A stretch of DNA of 64,000 bases from NCBI RefSeq assembly GCF_017352115.1, contig NZ_CP071448.1, positions 1 through 64,000 on the forward strand, read 5' to 3'. This DNA is from Flavobacterium endoglycinae. Lineage in GTDB: Bacteria > Bacteroidota > Bacteroidia > Flavobacteriales > Flavobacteriaceae. The number at the start of each line of letters is the position of its first letter. Within the stretch, counting starts at the first letter, position 1. Shown piece after piece: positions 25,267 to 34,331 of this stretch. The notes under the pieces were generated by a model. It was not told the DNA's origin. It worked only from the letters and a program-made list of their open reading frames with translations, and searched no databases. Position numbers and translations under genes: made by a program.

Positions 25267-28200
25267 ATGCTTACCATAGTAAAAGAAAATATAGAAACTC
25301 ATAATGAAGAAACTTTACACAATCATTTTTCAGTTGTTGGAATAGGCACAAAAGGATCAGAAATTGAAATATTGAAAAATATAATTTCAGATTTAGCACC
25401 AGATTCTGGCATGGCATATCTAATTTTTGAAACTTTAGATTATCCCAAAACAGAAAATTTAAAAGAAATTCTTTCGACTCTCACCAAAATACCAGTGGTT
25501 GAAATTGTAAATGAAATTAATCTTCAGCCCAATCACATTTTTATTATTCCCGAAAATAATTTTTTGATAGCCGAAGATGGCATTTTAAAGCTAAAACCTA
25601 AAAATAGAAGTAGTATAAACCACAACTGTCTTGATCTGTTTTATGAGTCAATTGCTCATATATATAAAAGTCACACCATTGCAGTTCCTATTTCTGCTGT
25701 GTCATTGGACAGTTTTGCGGGCCTTAAAAAAGTCAAGGAACTTGGCGGAACAGCTTTGGCAGCTGTACATAAAAAAGGACTTATTCAAAATAAAAACACA
25801 GAAGAGTTTATCGATTATTTTGTTCCTTATCATTCTATTGCTTCTCAATTAAACCAGATACAAAAGAGTTATCTTTCCCATCCTGTTTATGAAGAAAATG
25901 ACGCAACTGTTACAATCGAAGAAACTCAATCTCTCTATGAAATAATTGAAACTATCCATTTGCATACAGGCACCAATTTTCATTATTACAGACCCGACAT
26001 TTTAAGGCGAAGGATTGCGAAACGAATGGTAATTACCAAAAAAGAAACCCTAACGGCCTATCTTACCATATTAAAAGACAATACTTCCGAACAAAGTGCT
26101 TTGTTTAACGATCTGCTTATTTCGGTAAGTTATTTTTTTAGAGATGCCCCATGTTTTGAAAAACTTTCAGAAAGTGTTTTTCCCTCTCTAATTGAAAATC
26201 AAAATCAAGAAAAAATAAGAATTTGGTCGGCTGGGTGTTCTACTGGCGAAGAAGCTTATTCGCTCGCCATCAGCCTGCATCAATATTTAGAACAAACTAA
26301 AAATCTTCACATTCACGTTCAAATTTTTGCTTCAGATTTATCTGAACATTGCATTGCAAAAGCCCGTTCCGGAATTTACAATATACAAGATGTTAAAAAC
26401 ATAAACGAAGCAGTACTTGAAAAATATTTTACCAAAAAAGACAACGGTTATCATGTTAATCAAATTATTCGTGATATGTGTGTTTTTGCTGTTCATGACC
26501 TTACTAAAGATACTCCTTTTTCCAAAATTGATTTAATAGCGTGCCGCAACGTTCTGCACTATTTTGATGCTGATTTACAAACTCAAATCTTAGCTTCGTT
26601 TCATTATTCTCTTCGTAACAAAGGGTTTCTTTTTCTGGGAGAATCTGAAACAGCAGATCAAGTTCCCTCATTATTTAAAGCAGTAGAAGAGCAAGAAAAA
26701 ATATACGGCCGAAGAAACGATGTAAAACTAAATATAGAATCCTCCTTTCCTATTACAAAACCTATTCTTACTGCCGATATAAGTATTTCAGAAACCGAAA
26801 TAGCTGAAATTAATTATGAAAAAATTGCAACCGATATCCTTCAACACTATTCTCCATCTGCTGTACTGATAAACAGTGAAATGGAAATAGTTCATTTTCA
26901 TGGCGATACAAGTGCGTTTTTACAGCAAGCATCTGGAAAACCAAGTTTTAATATTTTAAATATGGTAAGCGATGAATGGGCTTTTGAATTAAAAAATGCC
27001 ATTCTAAAATCTCGAAATAAAAAGAAAAATATCTTAGGCACAAATACCGCTACAAAGAAACAAAAGTTCCTGGCTTCCTTCGAAGTCGTTTATCTTCCTT
27101 CTTACCCAGATTTGTCTCTAATTATTTTTCGCAAAATGCCTTTATTTTCTTCGGAACAAAGTGAAAACAATGAATTTAAAAAAGACATACACACCATTAC
27201 TGAAAAATCAGTTCACGATATAAACGAAATAAAATTAAGCAGTGAAGAACTTACTCATTATAAAGAAGAACTTCAGTCAAGTAATGAAGAACTTGCCTGC
27301 GTTAACGACGAACTTCAGGACCGCAGCAAAGAGCTTTCTTTAATCCGTAATTTATATGAATCTGTAGTAAATACAATGCGTGAGCCAATGCTTATTATAG
27401 ATAAAAATGCAGTAGTGAGCAGTGCTAATGCGTCTTTCTATAGCTTCTTTACCACCAGTCCAGAAGAAACAGAAGGCCTTTCTATTTTTGAGTTAGGAAA
27501 TTCTCATTGGAACATTCCTGAATTTAAAGAAGCCGTTTTAAAAAAATTATCGAGTCAGGAAACCATCCAGAATTTTAAAATAGTATTTAATCTAGATGAT
27601 GATACCCAGAAAATAATGATTTTAAATGCCTCAAAAATACAAAATTCTGTTCCTGACGGAATGATTCTTATTGCATTGGAAGACATTACAGATCTAGAAA
27701 AAAGCAAAGAAGCTATAAAAAATAAAAGTGAAGAAATTACCAATAGCAAAAAGCAGTTAGAATACTTTACACGTGCGGCCAGCAATAATTTGCTCGAGCC
27801 TGTAAACAAAATATATATGTTTGGAAAAAAGGTTTTGGATACTGAAAAAACACTTTCGGAATCTGGCAGACATCATTTGAAACGTCTTTTAAATTCTGCG
27901 GTTAATCTTAATCAGCTTATGGAAGATTTAATAGAATATTCGCAAATTAATTGTACTGACAAACCATTCAAAAATACTGATTTAAATGTTTTGGTTAAAA
28001 AAACCGTTCATGAACTGAAAACCATAATTACTGAACATAGAGCAGATATTCATATCGATTTACTGCCAGTCCTTTCTGTGGTTCCCTCGTACATACACAA
28101 ACTGTTTCACCACATAATAACCAATTCTATAAAATATGCGCAGAAAGAAATAGTCCCCTTCATTAAAATAAGTTCGCAAGAAGCTTTACCAGAAGAACTT

Positions 28201-28461
28201 AAGACTATCGAGGCACATTCTGATTCAAAATATGTAAAACTAACGGTTAGCGATAATGGAAGCGGTTTTACCAAAGAATATGAAAAGTTAATATTCGAAC
28301 CTTTTTACAGATTGCACGGCAATGAAAAACATTACGGAAGCGGATTGGGATTAACAATAGCGAGCAAAATTGTTGCTCGTCATAAAGGATTTGTTAAAGC
28401 CATAAGCGAACCTTTAAAAGGCACAACCATATGCATTTATCTGCCAGTTCAAAACAGATAA
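25267..28461 (+). CDS. CheB-CheR-PAS-histidine-kinase fusion with degenerate CheB and kinase acceptor
   Basis: A 1064-residue soluble protein. Residues about 20-195 follow the CheB methylesterase fold, but the nucleophile motif GIGASAGG reads GIGTKGSE (Ser replaced by Lys29) and the catalytic His is not seen, so esterase activity is unlikely. Residues about 225-480 are CheR with an intact SAM-binding site (WSAGCSTGEEAYSLA) and CRNVLHYFD. A PAS region (about 520-640), a coiled coil (about 650-700) and a second PAS (700-815) follow. The HisKA-like segment reads TRAASNNLLEPVNKIYMFG, with Asn840 in place of the phosphoacceptor His, while the ATPase domain (ITNSIKYA, SDNGSGF, GSGLGLTIA) is intact. 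It may act as a methyltransferase plus an ATP-binding partner for the neighbouring kinases. Confidence 0.9.
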   Translation: MLTIVKENIETHNEETLHNHFSVVGIGTKGSEIEILKNIISDLAPDSGMAYLIFETLDYPKTENLKEILSTLTKIPVVEIVNEINLQPNHIFIIPENNFLIAEDGILKLKPKNRSSINHNCLDLFYESIAHIYKSHTIAVPISAVSLDSFAGLKKVKELGGTALAAVHKKGLIQNKNTEEFIDYFVPYHSIASQLNQIQKSYLSHPVYEENDATVTIEETQSLYEIIETIHLHTGTNFHYYRPDILRRRIAKRMVITKKETLTAYLTILKDNTSEQSALFNDLLISVSYFFRDAPCFEKLSESVFPSLIENQNQEKIRIWSAGCSTGEEAYSLAISLHQYLEQTKNLHIHVQIFASDLSEHCIAKARSGIYNIQDVKNINEAVLEKYFTKKDNGYHVNQIIRDMCVFAVHDLTKDTPFSKIDLIACRNVLHYFDADLQTQILASFHYSLRNKGFLFLGESETADQVPSLFKAVEEQEKIYGRRNDVKLNIESSFPITKPILTADISISETEIAEINYEKIATDILQHYSPSAVLINSEMEIVHFHGDTSAFLQQASGKPSFNILNMVSDEWAFELKNAILKSRNKKKNILGTNTATKKQKFLASFEVVYLPSYPDLSLIIFRKMPLFSSEQSENNEFKKDIHTITEKSVHDINEIKLSSEELTHYKEELQSSNEELACVNDELQDRSKELSLIRNLYESVVNTMREPMLIIDKNAVVSSANASFYSFFTTSPEETEGLSIFELGNSHWNIPEFKEAVLKKLSSQETIQNFKIVFNLDDDTQKIMILNASKIQNSVPDGMILIALEDITDLEKSKEAIKNKSEEITNSKKQLEYFTRAASNNLLEPVNKIYMFGKKVLDTEKTLSESGRHHLKRLLNSAVNLNQLMEDLIEYSQINCTDKPFKNTDLNVLVKKTVHELKTIITEHRADIHIDLLPVLSVVPSYIHKLFHHIITNSIKYAQKEIVPFIKISSQEALPEELKTIEAHSDSKYVKLTVSDNGSGFTKEYEKLIFEPFYRLHGNEKHYGSGLGLTIASKIVARHKGFVKAISEPLKGTTICIYLPVQNR

Positions 28462-28474
28462 AATTAAAAATATA

Positions 28475-28900
28475 TTATTCTGTGACACAAGTAATCTGAT
28501 TCTCTTTCTTGATTTTCTCGACGCCTCTTTCTCTGATTAATTCTGCTGCATCGAGCATTCTGATAAAATGAATATAAGGCGTCGTTAAATCAAAATATGG
28601 ATCTCCTGCGTGTGGCGACAATGAAAGTTCGAGCATTTGATAAAGAAATAATTCAAAATCTTCGAGTGTTTTTTCGGCGAATGCTTTTTGAAAAACCATA
28701 AAAGGATTTTCGTATTCTTGTTTTGTTAGCGAAGAAAAATGAAAAACGGTTTCGGAACGTAAAGATGCTGCTACTTTCCATTTTTTGCTTTTCTTTTGAA
28801 GGCAGTAACAGACTTTAATAAAAAAGCTGTAAGCGGTATATAAAACAAAAATATCCGATGGATTGTTCCGTGTCCGTGCCCACAAAGTATATCTTAACAC
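28475..28900 (-). pseudogene. Unknown gene, 5' end truncated by the repeat array
   Basis: An open frame of 141 codons convergent with the fusion gene. The C-terminal about 125 residues look like a real protein (FVLYTAYSFFIKVCYCL, FELFLYQMLELSLSPHAGDP, YIHFIRMLDAAELIRERGVE) of no recognised family. The first ten codons (GTG start, MLRYTLWART) lie inside the first palindromic repeat unit, and no ATG precedes PFMVFQK. The repeat appears to have replaced the true 5' end, or supplied a new non-ATG start. Whether it is expressed is unknown. Confidence 0.5.
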
Positions 28901-29286
28901 ATTAAAAAAACTAGTTTTATTAATATAGAAACGGGCACGGAAAGAATTTCCGCGCTATCGTTGTGTATATCTCACCGATCAGAACCGTTAGCGCGGATTT
29001 GCAATCCGTGCCCACAAAGTATATCTTAACACATTAAAAAAAACTAGTTTTATTAATATAGAAATGGGAACGGAAAGAATTTCCGCGCTATCGTTGTGTA
29101 TATCTCATCGATCAGAACCGTTAGCGCGGATTTGCAATCCGTGCCCGCATAGTATATCTTAACACATTAAAAAAACTAGTTTTATTAATATAGAAACGGG
29201 CACGGAAAGAATTTCCGCGCTATCGTTGTGTATATCTCACCGATCAGAACCGTTAGCGCGGATTTGCAATCCGTGCCCGCATAGTT
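28874..29286. repeat. Tandem array of palindromic REP-like units (3 x 132-133 bp plus partial)
   Basis: Units start at 28874, 29006 and 29139, each beginning CCGTGCCC, with a partial fourth at 29271. Within each, GGGCACGGA pairs with TCCGTGCCC and TCCGCGCTA with TAGCGCGGA, separated by a 7-nt internal loop, forming a long interrupted hairpin around a loop containing TTGTGTATATCTCA. Units are separated by about 50 bp of AT-rich spacer. They differ by only a few substitutions (for example CCCACAAAG or CCCGCATAG). The array lies 24 nt from the Y1 transposase gene, with another unit on the other side, as in REP/RAYT loci. Confidence 0.9.
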
Positions 29287-29310
29287 GAGTAAGCGCAACA
29301 GTAGAGCCTT

Positions 29311-29865
29311 TCAAAATAAGGATAATACAATAATATCTAAATCATTTTCCAAGCTTGAATAATTCCTTGCCAAACTAAAATAGTAATCTTCTGGTGAAGT
29401 AACGGTTTTATCTTTTACTGGATTATTATGAATGTAATCTATTTTTTGCTTAATAAACTTATTGCTGTAAATATGTTCTGCATGATAACCATTTTGCCAA
29501 ACTTTATAAGTCTGATTCTTTTTTAGATGCTCACAAGCCTTTTGGAAATATTCCATCATCCATTCTCTTCTGCTTTCAGGTTCATCGTTTATAGTCTGTA
29601 TTATTTTTTTGGATGTAAATTTTTTAAAATCTCTAATAATATCTGATAACACAAAACCATCCGTTCCTTTGCAGAGCAAATGAATATGACTGCTCATAAT
29701 ACAATAAGCATAAATTTCCAGACCTTTATTTTCCTGACAATATTTTAAAGCATTTATTAAAATGTTTTTCTGATTCAATCTAGTAAATATATCTATCCAA
29801 CCTACAGCAGTAATAGTTATAAAATAGGCTTCATCAGTTGTTGTTGCTTTGTATTTTGTCGACAT
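29311..29865 (-). CDS. REP-associated tyrosine transposase (RAYT, Y1_Tnp family)
   Basis: A 184-residue Y1-type endonuclease. FITITAVGWIDIF begins the core, IMSSHIHLLCKG carries the HxH metal-binding pair (about residues 61-63), and KIDYIHNNPVKDK contains the catalytic Tyr followed by the NNPV signature usual in RAYTs. Such enzymes nick single-stranded REP palindromes and are thought to spread them without being themselves a standard insertion sequence. It is flanked by palindromic units at 28874-29286 and 29947-30036. Length and motifs look intact, so it may be active. Confidence 0.92.
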   Translation of the reverse strand: MSTKYKATTTDEAYFITITAVGWIDIFTRLNQKNILINALKYCQENKGLEIYAYCIMSSHIHLLCKGTDGFVLSDIIRDFKKFTSKKIIQTINDEPESRREWMMEYFQKACEHLKKNQTYKVWQNGYHAEHIYSNKFIKQKIDYIHNNPVKDKTVTSPEDYYFSLARNYSSLENDLDIIVLSLF

Positions 29866-29946
29866 TATTTTTTTTCTTGCAAAAATAAATAAAATAAAAG
29901 CAAGAAAATTACTTCAATTTATAAACTACTGACGAAATCACTTTGT

Positions 29947-30048
29947 GGGCACAGATTACAAATCTGCGCTATCGTTGTGTTGATATATCTGCGTGATCGA
30001 GTTATTCTCGTTAGCGCGGATTTGCAATCCGTGCCCGCAAAGTATATC
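29947..30048. repeat. Diverged REP-like palindromic unit on the other side of the transposase
   Basis: GGGCACAGATTACAAATCTG (from 29947) pairs with the right arm GCGCGGATTTGCAATCCGTG (30015-30034), with several transition differences from the tandem units, and ends GCAAAGTATATC as they do. The loop is longer (TGTTGATATATCTGCGTGATC). It completes the flanking of the transposase gene. Confidence 0.85.
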
Positions 30049-30069
30049 ATAAAAAGAAATTACCTTTTT

Positions 30070-30144
30070 TTATTTACGTTTCCTAAAATATTTTGGGACA
30101 TAAAATAATAGAAAAATTACCAGAATAATAAATACAATTTCCAT
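30070..30144 (-). CDS. Possible 24-residue single-pass membrane protein
   Basis: ATG at 30144 encodes MEIVFIILVIFLLFYVPKY followed by FRKRK and a stop. The layout, a single hydrophobic helix with a basic C-terminus, is typical of bacterial small membrane proteins. There is no promoter or conservation evidence, and AT-rich DNA often yields such ORFs by chance. Confidence 0.25.
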   Translation of the reverse strand: MEIVFIILVIFLLFYVPKYFRKRK

Positions 30145-30253
30145 TTTTGAGCTTAATTAGATTTTAAGTATAAAAATTAAATTATTAAATCAGCTCATGA
30201 AATCCTGATCACTCGGATTTGCAATTCGCTGTGCGAAGTCTTACATTAAAGAC

Positions 30254-30287
30254 ACTTCGCAAATGTTTAGAGATTTGCGAAGTTTTT
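30254..30287. terminator. Terminator hairpin
   Basis: A perfect 11-bp stem ACTTCGCAAAT (30254-30264) with ATTTGCGAAGT (30273-30283), followed by T residues on the plus strand. It lies about 40 nt beyond the stop of the minus-strand permease gene and probably terminates it. Confidence 0.65.
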
Positions 30288-30325
30288 CGGCTAAATATTT
30301 TTGGAGTATGATTTCTAAAACTTAC

Positions 30326-31750
30326 CTATTCTTTCTTTTTAAAAACCTTATAAAACACAAAAAGAATCCCCAGCCAAATCGGGATTAATTCTACAGATAT
30401 TTTCATATTCGTCATCCACATTATGGCTAAAATACCCAATAAAAAGGCAAAACAAATGTAATTGCTTACGGGATAAAATATAGAAGCAAACTTGGTTTGG
30501 GTGTTTTCCTTGTCTTTCGTTTGTCTGAATTTTAAATGTGTATACGAAATCATAACCCAGTTAATCACCAAGCAAGACACTACTAAAGACATTAAAATTC
30601 CAAAAGCTTCTTCTGGAATTACTTTGTTTATTAAAATACAAATAGCCGCAAAACAAGAAGAAATTAAAATGGCATTAACGGGCACTGAGTGTTTGTTTAG
30701 TTTCTTTAAAAAACCAGGCGCACTTCCTTGATCTGCTAAACCAAATAACATTCGTGAATTACTGTAAACACTACTATTATAAACCGATAAAGCGGCAGTT
30801 AATACGATTAGATTAAGCACATTCGCAATAAGTTTTGTGAAAAAGATTTTTTGTCCAAATAATGTAAATTCCATTCCGTTTAAGTTTTGAAAAACCATTA
30901 CAAACGGACTGCTGTCTGTTGTAATTTGTCTCCAAGGCGACAACGCAAATAAAATGACCAATGCCCCAACATAAAATATCAGGATTCTATAAATAACCTG
31001 ATTGGTTGCTTTTGGAATGTTTTTTTCTGGATTTTCGGCTTCGGCAGCAGTAATTCCAATAAGTTCTAAACCTCCAAAAGAAAACATAATCAACGCCATT
31101 GCAGACAATAATCCTTGAAAATCTCCTTTTGCCGTTTTCTCAAAAAAACCTTTTGGAAAGAAACCTCCGTCATTATATAAATTATGAATTGTGGCGTGCT
31201 CTCCTCCTGTTCCACTTACCAATAAATAACTTCCAAAAAGAATCATAGCGATAATCGCAGCAACTTTTATAATCGAAAACCAAAATTCGGTTTCTCCGTA
31301 CACTTTTACAGAAGCAAAATTCAACGCATTAATAACCAAGAAGAAAAACAAACTAGATGCCCAAAGCGGAATTTCGGGCCACCAAAACTGTACATAAACG
31401 CCAATGGCTGTAAGTTCGGCCATACTAACGAGAATATACAAAATCCAATAATTCCAACCTGATGCAAAACCGGCAAACGAACCGCAATATTTATAAGCAA
31501 AATAACTGAAACTTCCTGAAACAGGTTCTTCAACCACCATTTCACCCAATTGTCTCATGATAAAAAAAGCGATAATTCCAGCAATGGCATATCCTAAAAT
31601 AACAGATGGTCCTGCTAATACAGCGGCTGGACCAATACCAAGGAAAAGGCCTGTTCCTATAGATCCGCCTAAGGCGATTAACTGAATGTGTCGGTTAGTG
31701 AGCCCTCGTTTTAGCTGTGTTTCTTGTGCAGTATCTTGATTATTTTTCAC
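30326..31750 (-). CDS. Amino acid permease (APC superfamily, AAT type)
   Basis: A 474-residue inner-membrane transporter with 12 predicted helices. The first helix has the APC signature IALGGSIGTGLFLGIG and the second LGEMVVEEPVSGSFSYFA, both typical of the AroP/PheP/LysP/GabP subgroup of proton-coupled amino acid importers. The conserved cytoplasmic segment AEAENPEKNIPKATNQVIYR is present. The specific amino acid cannot be told from sequence. The start codon is GTG at 31750; an in-frame stop lies two codons upstream and there is no ATG before the second helix. Confidence 0.9.
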   Translation of the reverse strand: MKNNQDTAQETQLKRGLTNRHIQLIALGGSIGTGLFLGIGPAAVLAGPSVILGYAIAGIIAFFIMRQLGEMVVEEPVSGSFSYFAYKYCGSFAGFASGWNYWILYILVSMAELTAIGVYVQFWWPEIPLWASSLFFFLVINALNFASVKVYGETEFWFSIIKVAAIIAMILFGSYLLVSGTGGEHATIHNLYNDGGFFPKGFFEKTAKGDFQGLLSAMALIMFSFGGLELIGITAAEAENPEKNIPKATNQVIYRILIFYVGALVILFALSPWRQITTDSSPFVMVFQNLNGMEFTLFGQKIFFTKLIANVLNLIVLTAALSVYNSSVYSNSRMLFGLADQGSAPGFLKKLNKHSVPVNAILISSCFAAICILINKVIPEEAFGILMSLVVSCLVINWVMISYTHLKFRQTKDKENTQTKFASIFYPVSNYICFAFLLGILAIMWMTNMKISVELIPIWLGILFVFYKVFKKKE

Positions 31751-31903
31751 AAATTAGGTTTTAAGGAGTTAAATGTTTTCCACAAATGTATAGACCTCAA
31801 ATTTAGAAAAGAAAAAAATATAAGCAATAGATTATCTGATTACATTGCTTTTGATAATAATTTGATCATTTTTTTGTTGTAATTTAAAGCCTTAAAAGCT
31901 GTA

Positions 31904-32428
31904 ATGATGAAGTTTAGTGTTTTTATTCCATTTTTTCTACTGGTAATGATGAGTTCATGTGAATCATCAAGAGCAATCGATTTTAAGAAATCTCTTTCTC
32001 AATCGGAACGCAGATTGTTTCAAATTGTTCTTGGGAAAGACAGCTGGGGAGAAAAAAAGATGCAATATGTGATCGATAATAATTACAAAGATGCATTAGC
32101 TGCTGTAGATCAACAGGCCAAAGAGTTTGATAACCTGATTAATTACCTTAAGAAGCTTCCCACTAATGACATTCCCGAAAGTGAACCGCTAAAAACTGCC
32201 ACAATTGAATATTACGAAGCTTTGAAAGCATTGCATACCTTCGACCGCAAGGAAATTGCACAACGAGAACTTCTGGTAACGCTAAAGGACAATGAACGCA
32301 AAAAAGCTAGCGATGAACTTATTGCACTTGCAAAACAGAAGAAACAGCTTTATAATACTGTGTACCAAAAGGAAGCTATTCTTCAGACAGCTTCAGAAAA
32401 ATTTGATGCTTATAACGGTTTTGATTAA
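31904..32428 (+). CDS. Small lipoprotein of unknown function
   Basis: A 174-residue protein with a lipoprotein signal (FFLLVMMSSC; the second Met of ATGATG is an equally good start). The mature part is mainly helical and charged, with coiled-coil tendency near the end (KKASDELIALAKQKKQLYNT). No family recognised. The convergent SDR gene ends 12 nt downstream. Confidence 0.75.
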   Translation: MMKFSVFIPFFLLVMMSSCESSRAIDFKKSLSQSERRLFQIVLGKDSWGEKKMQYVIDNNYKDALAAVDQQAKEFDNLINYLKKLPTNDIPESEPLKTATIEYYEALKALHTFDRKEIAQRELLVTLKDNERKKASDELIALAKQKKQLYNTVYQKEAILQTASEKFDAYNGFD

Positions 32429-32439
32429 GGCAGAATGCT

Positions 32440-33465
32440 TTATTTGTTTTTATTCTTTTTATATTCTTTCATTCTTTCTTTGGCACCATCGTCAATACCG
32501 CGTCCTTCTGGAATGGGTTCGTAGATTGAACCTTGCGTATTTGGCGTTTCTGGTCCTGTTTCAATCATGTATTTCTCAACCATATTACCTCCAAGTCGTT
32601 CAGAAAATCTTGGAAATACATTGGCACTAAATGACGAAACTTGTGCCTTCCATCCCACTGGGACTATTTTTTTACGTCTTAATGATTTTCTTAAAATAGC
32701 ATTCACGATTTTTTCAGGATCATCCATCATAGCCATTTTGGGTTCTACACCTGTGTAATTGGCCGCGTGTTTCCATATTGGCGTATCGACTGCCCAAGGC
32801 TCAATTGTCACTACTTTTATTTTATCATAGCCGTTAAGACGAAGTTCTTGGCAAAGAGCCAGGTCTAAGCTTCGTATACCCGCCTTGGTTGCTGAATATC
32901 CACTTTGATAAGCAAGCGGAATTTCACCCATAACCGAGGCTACGTTAATCAGCACGCCATTTCCTTGTTTTCTAAATTGATCGACTGCTGTTCTGCTGGC
33001 ATAGAAAAATCCTTTTAAATTAACATCTATCACCCGCATTTGATCTTCAATTGGAACTTCCCAAAAACGTCCTATTGCGGTTACTCCAGCCATGTTTATC
33101 CAAACATCTATTTTGGAATATTCTTTTAGGGCAGCCTCTCTTACTCTTATCAAATCTTCGGGTTTACTCATATCTGCAGTTACGACTACGGCTCTTCCGC
33201 CTGATTTGCATATTATGTCAGCCACTTCTTCTAAAAGATCTGTTCTTCGTGCAGCGATGACTACATTGGCTTTGTATTTTCCAAGTTGTTCTGCTACACC
33301 GCGCCCCATTCCGCTTGACGCTCCAATAATAACATAGGTTTTGCTGGAAATTTTCTTCTGTCCAGAATTGCCCACTTTCCATGTGTTACAACTTACTGCA
33401 AGCACGGAAAAGAAAAATATAAGAGAAAGTGATTTTAAAAAACGAAGAGTAATACTGATTATCAT
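32440..33465 (-). CDS. SDR oxidoreductase with a lipoprotein signal peptide
   Basis: A 341-residue protein from the ATG at 33465 (a further in-frame start at 33507 would bury the signal). It begins with a hydrophobic segment and lipobox (FFFSVLAVSC), then a classical SDR: GASSGMGRG for the cofactor, NMAG, NVASVMGE and YSATK. The C-terminal 60 residues (TQGSIYEPIPEGRGIDDG) are polar. A Rossmann enzyme anchored outside the cytoplasmic membrane is odd, because NAD(P) is not normally available in the periplasm; alternatively the segment is an uncleaved inner-membrane anchor. Related SDRs without the anchor occur widely in this family group. Confidence 0.82.
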   Translation of the reverse strand: MIISITLRFLKSLSLIFFFSVLAVSCNTWKVGNSGQKKISSKTYVIIGASSGMGRGVAEQLGKYKANVVIAARRTDLLEEVADIICKSGGRAVVVTADMSKPEDLIRVREAALKEYSKIDVWINMAGVTAIGRFWEVPIEDQMRVIDVNLKGFFYASRTAVDQFRKQGNGVLINVASVMGEIPLAYQSGYSATKAGIRSLDLALCQELRLNGYDKIKVVTIEPWAVDTPIWKHAANYTGVEPKMAMMDDPEKIVNAILRKSLRRKKIVPVGWKAQVSSFSANVFPRFSERLGGNMVEKYMIETGPETPNTQGSIYEPIPEGRGIDDGAKERMKEYKKNKNK

Positions 33466-33692
33466 GATTTTGCGGTATAGATTTAAAATAGATTTCTGCC
33501 TCACCATGAAAATACAATCTATCTTTTCTTTTTCTTTATAGGATTTAATCCGATAATTTGTAAAATTTCAATTTATAGTTAAGTCCGTAACGAATGTTAA
33601 ATGTCACAGACTATTTTGAAGTTGTACCATATGAAGAGTACATTTACCATAACAAGTATTTGCAATCTTCTAAATTCTCCCGACTTTATCTA

Positions 33693-34322
33693 ATGAAAAA
33701 TCTTCAAAGCAAGCCTTCAAAACTGCCCTTTTCCTATTACCAAAGCCATGATGTTCTTTTTCTTTCTAAAGATCTTCTAGGTAAAGTACTTTATACTCAA
33801 ATAAATGGAGAAATAACTGCCGGAATTATTGTTGAAACCGAAGCTTATATGGGCGTTGTCGACAAAGCTTCGCATGCCTATGGCGGAAGGCGCACTAACA
33901 GAACGGAAACGCTTTATAATCATGGTGGTGTATCGTATGTGTATTTGTGTTATGGCATTCATTATTTATTTAATGTGGTCACCGCTTCTGAAGATGAGCC
34001 GCATGCCGTTTTAATTCGGGCAGTTGAGCCTTTTGCCGGAATAGATGCTATAGAAAAAAGGCGTGGTTTAAGCGCTTCTAATGCTCGTATTTCCTCTGGA
34101 CCTGGTTCTGCAGCTAAAGCTTTAGGAATTGACAGTACTTTTAATAAAAAAGAATTAGACCTCGATGAAATCTGGATTGAAGATCACGGAATTCGCTACG
34201 ACGATAATCAAATTGCCACTGTACCGCGTGTTGGTGTTGATTATGCAGATGATCATGCACTCCTGCCTTGGCGGTTTTTCGTAAAAGGAAATAAATATGT
34301 CAGCAAGCCAAATAAAATCTAA
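33693..34322 (+). CDS. Alkyladenine (3-methyladenine) DNA glycosylase, AAG/MPG family
   Basis: A 209-residue base-excision repair glycosylase removing alkylated purines. It shows the AAG core: LLGKVLYTQ, IIVETEAYMGVVDKASHAYG with the catalytic Glu in ETEAY, RTNRTETLYNHGGVSYVYLC, and the end RVGVDYADDHALLPWRFFV. The ATG at 33693 gives a length usual for the family; the frame is open 99 nt further upstream from an ATG at 33594, but those residues are not family-like. It stands alone between convergent genes. Confidence 0.92.
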   Translation: MKNLQSKPSKLPFSYYQSHDVLFLSKDLLGKVLYTQINGEITAGIIVETEAYMGVVDKASHAYGGRRTNRTETLYNHGGVSYVYLCYGIHYLFNVVTASEDEPHAVLIRAVEPFAGIDAIEKRRGLSASNARISSGPGSAAKALGIDSTFNKKELDLDEIWIEDHGIRYDDNQIATVPRVGVDYADDHALLPWRFFVKGNKYVSKPNKI

Positions 34323-34331
34323 GAATATTTT

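Noticed and set aside
28874-29286. Regular repeat array as a possible CRISPR
   Set aside because: Units are 132-133 bp, almost identical along their whole length, strongly palindromic and next to a RAYT gene; there are no variable spacers or cas genes.
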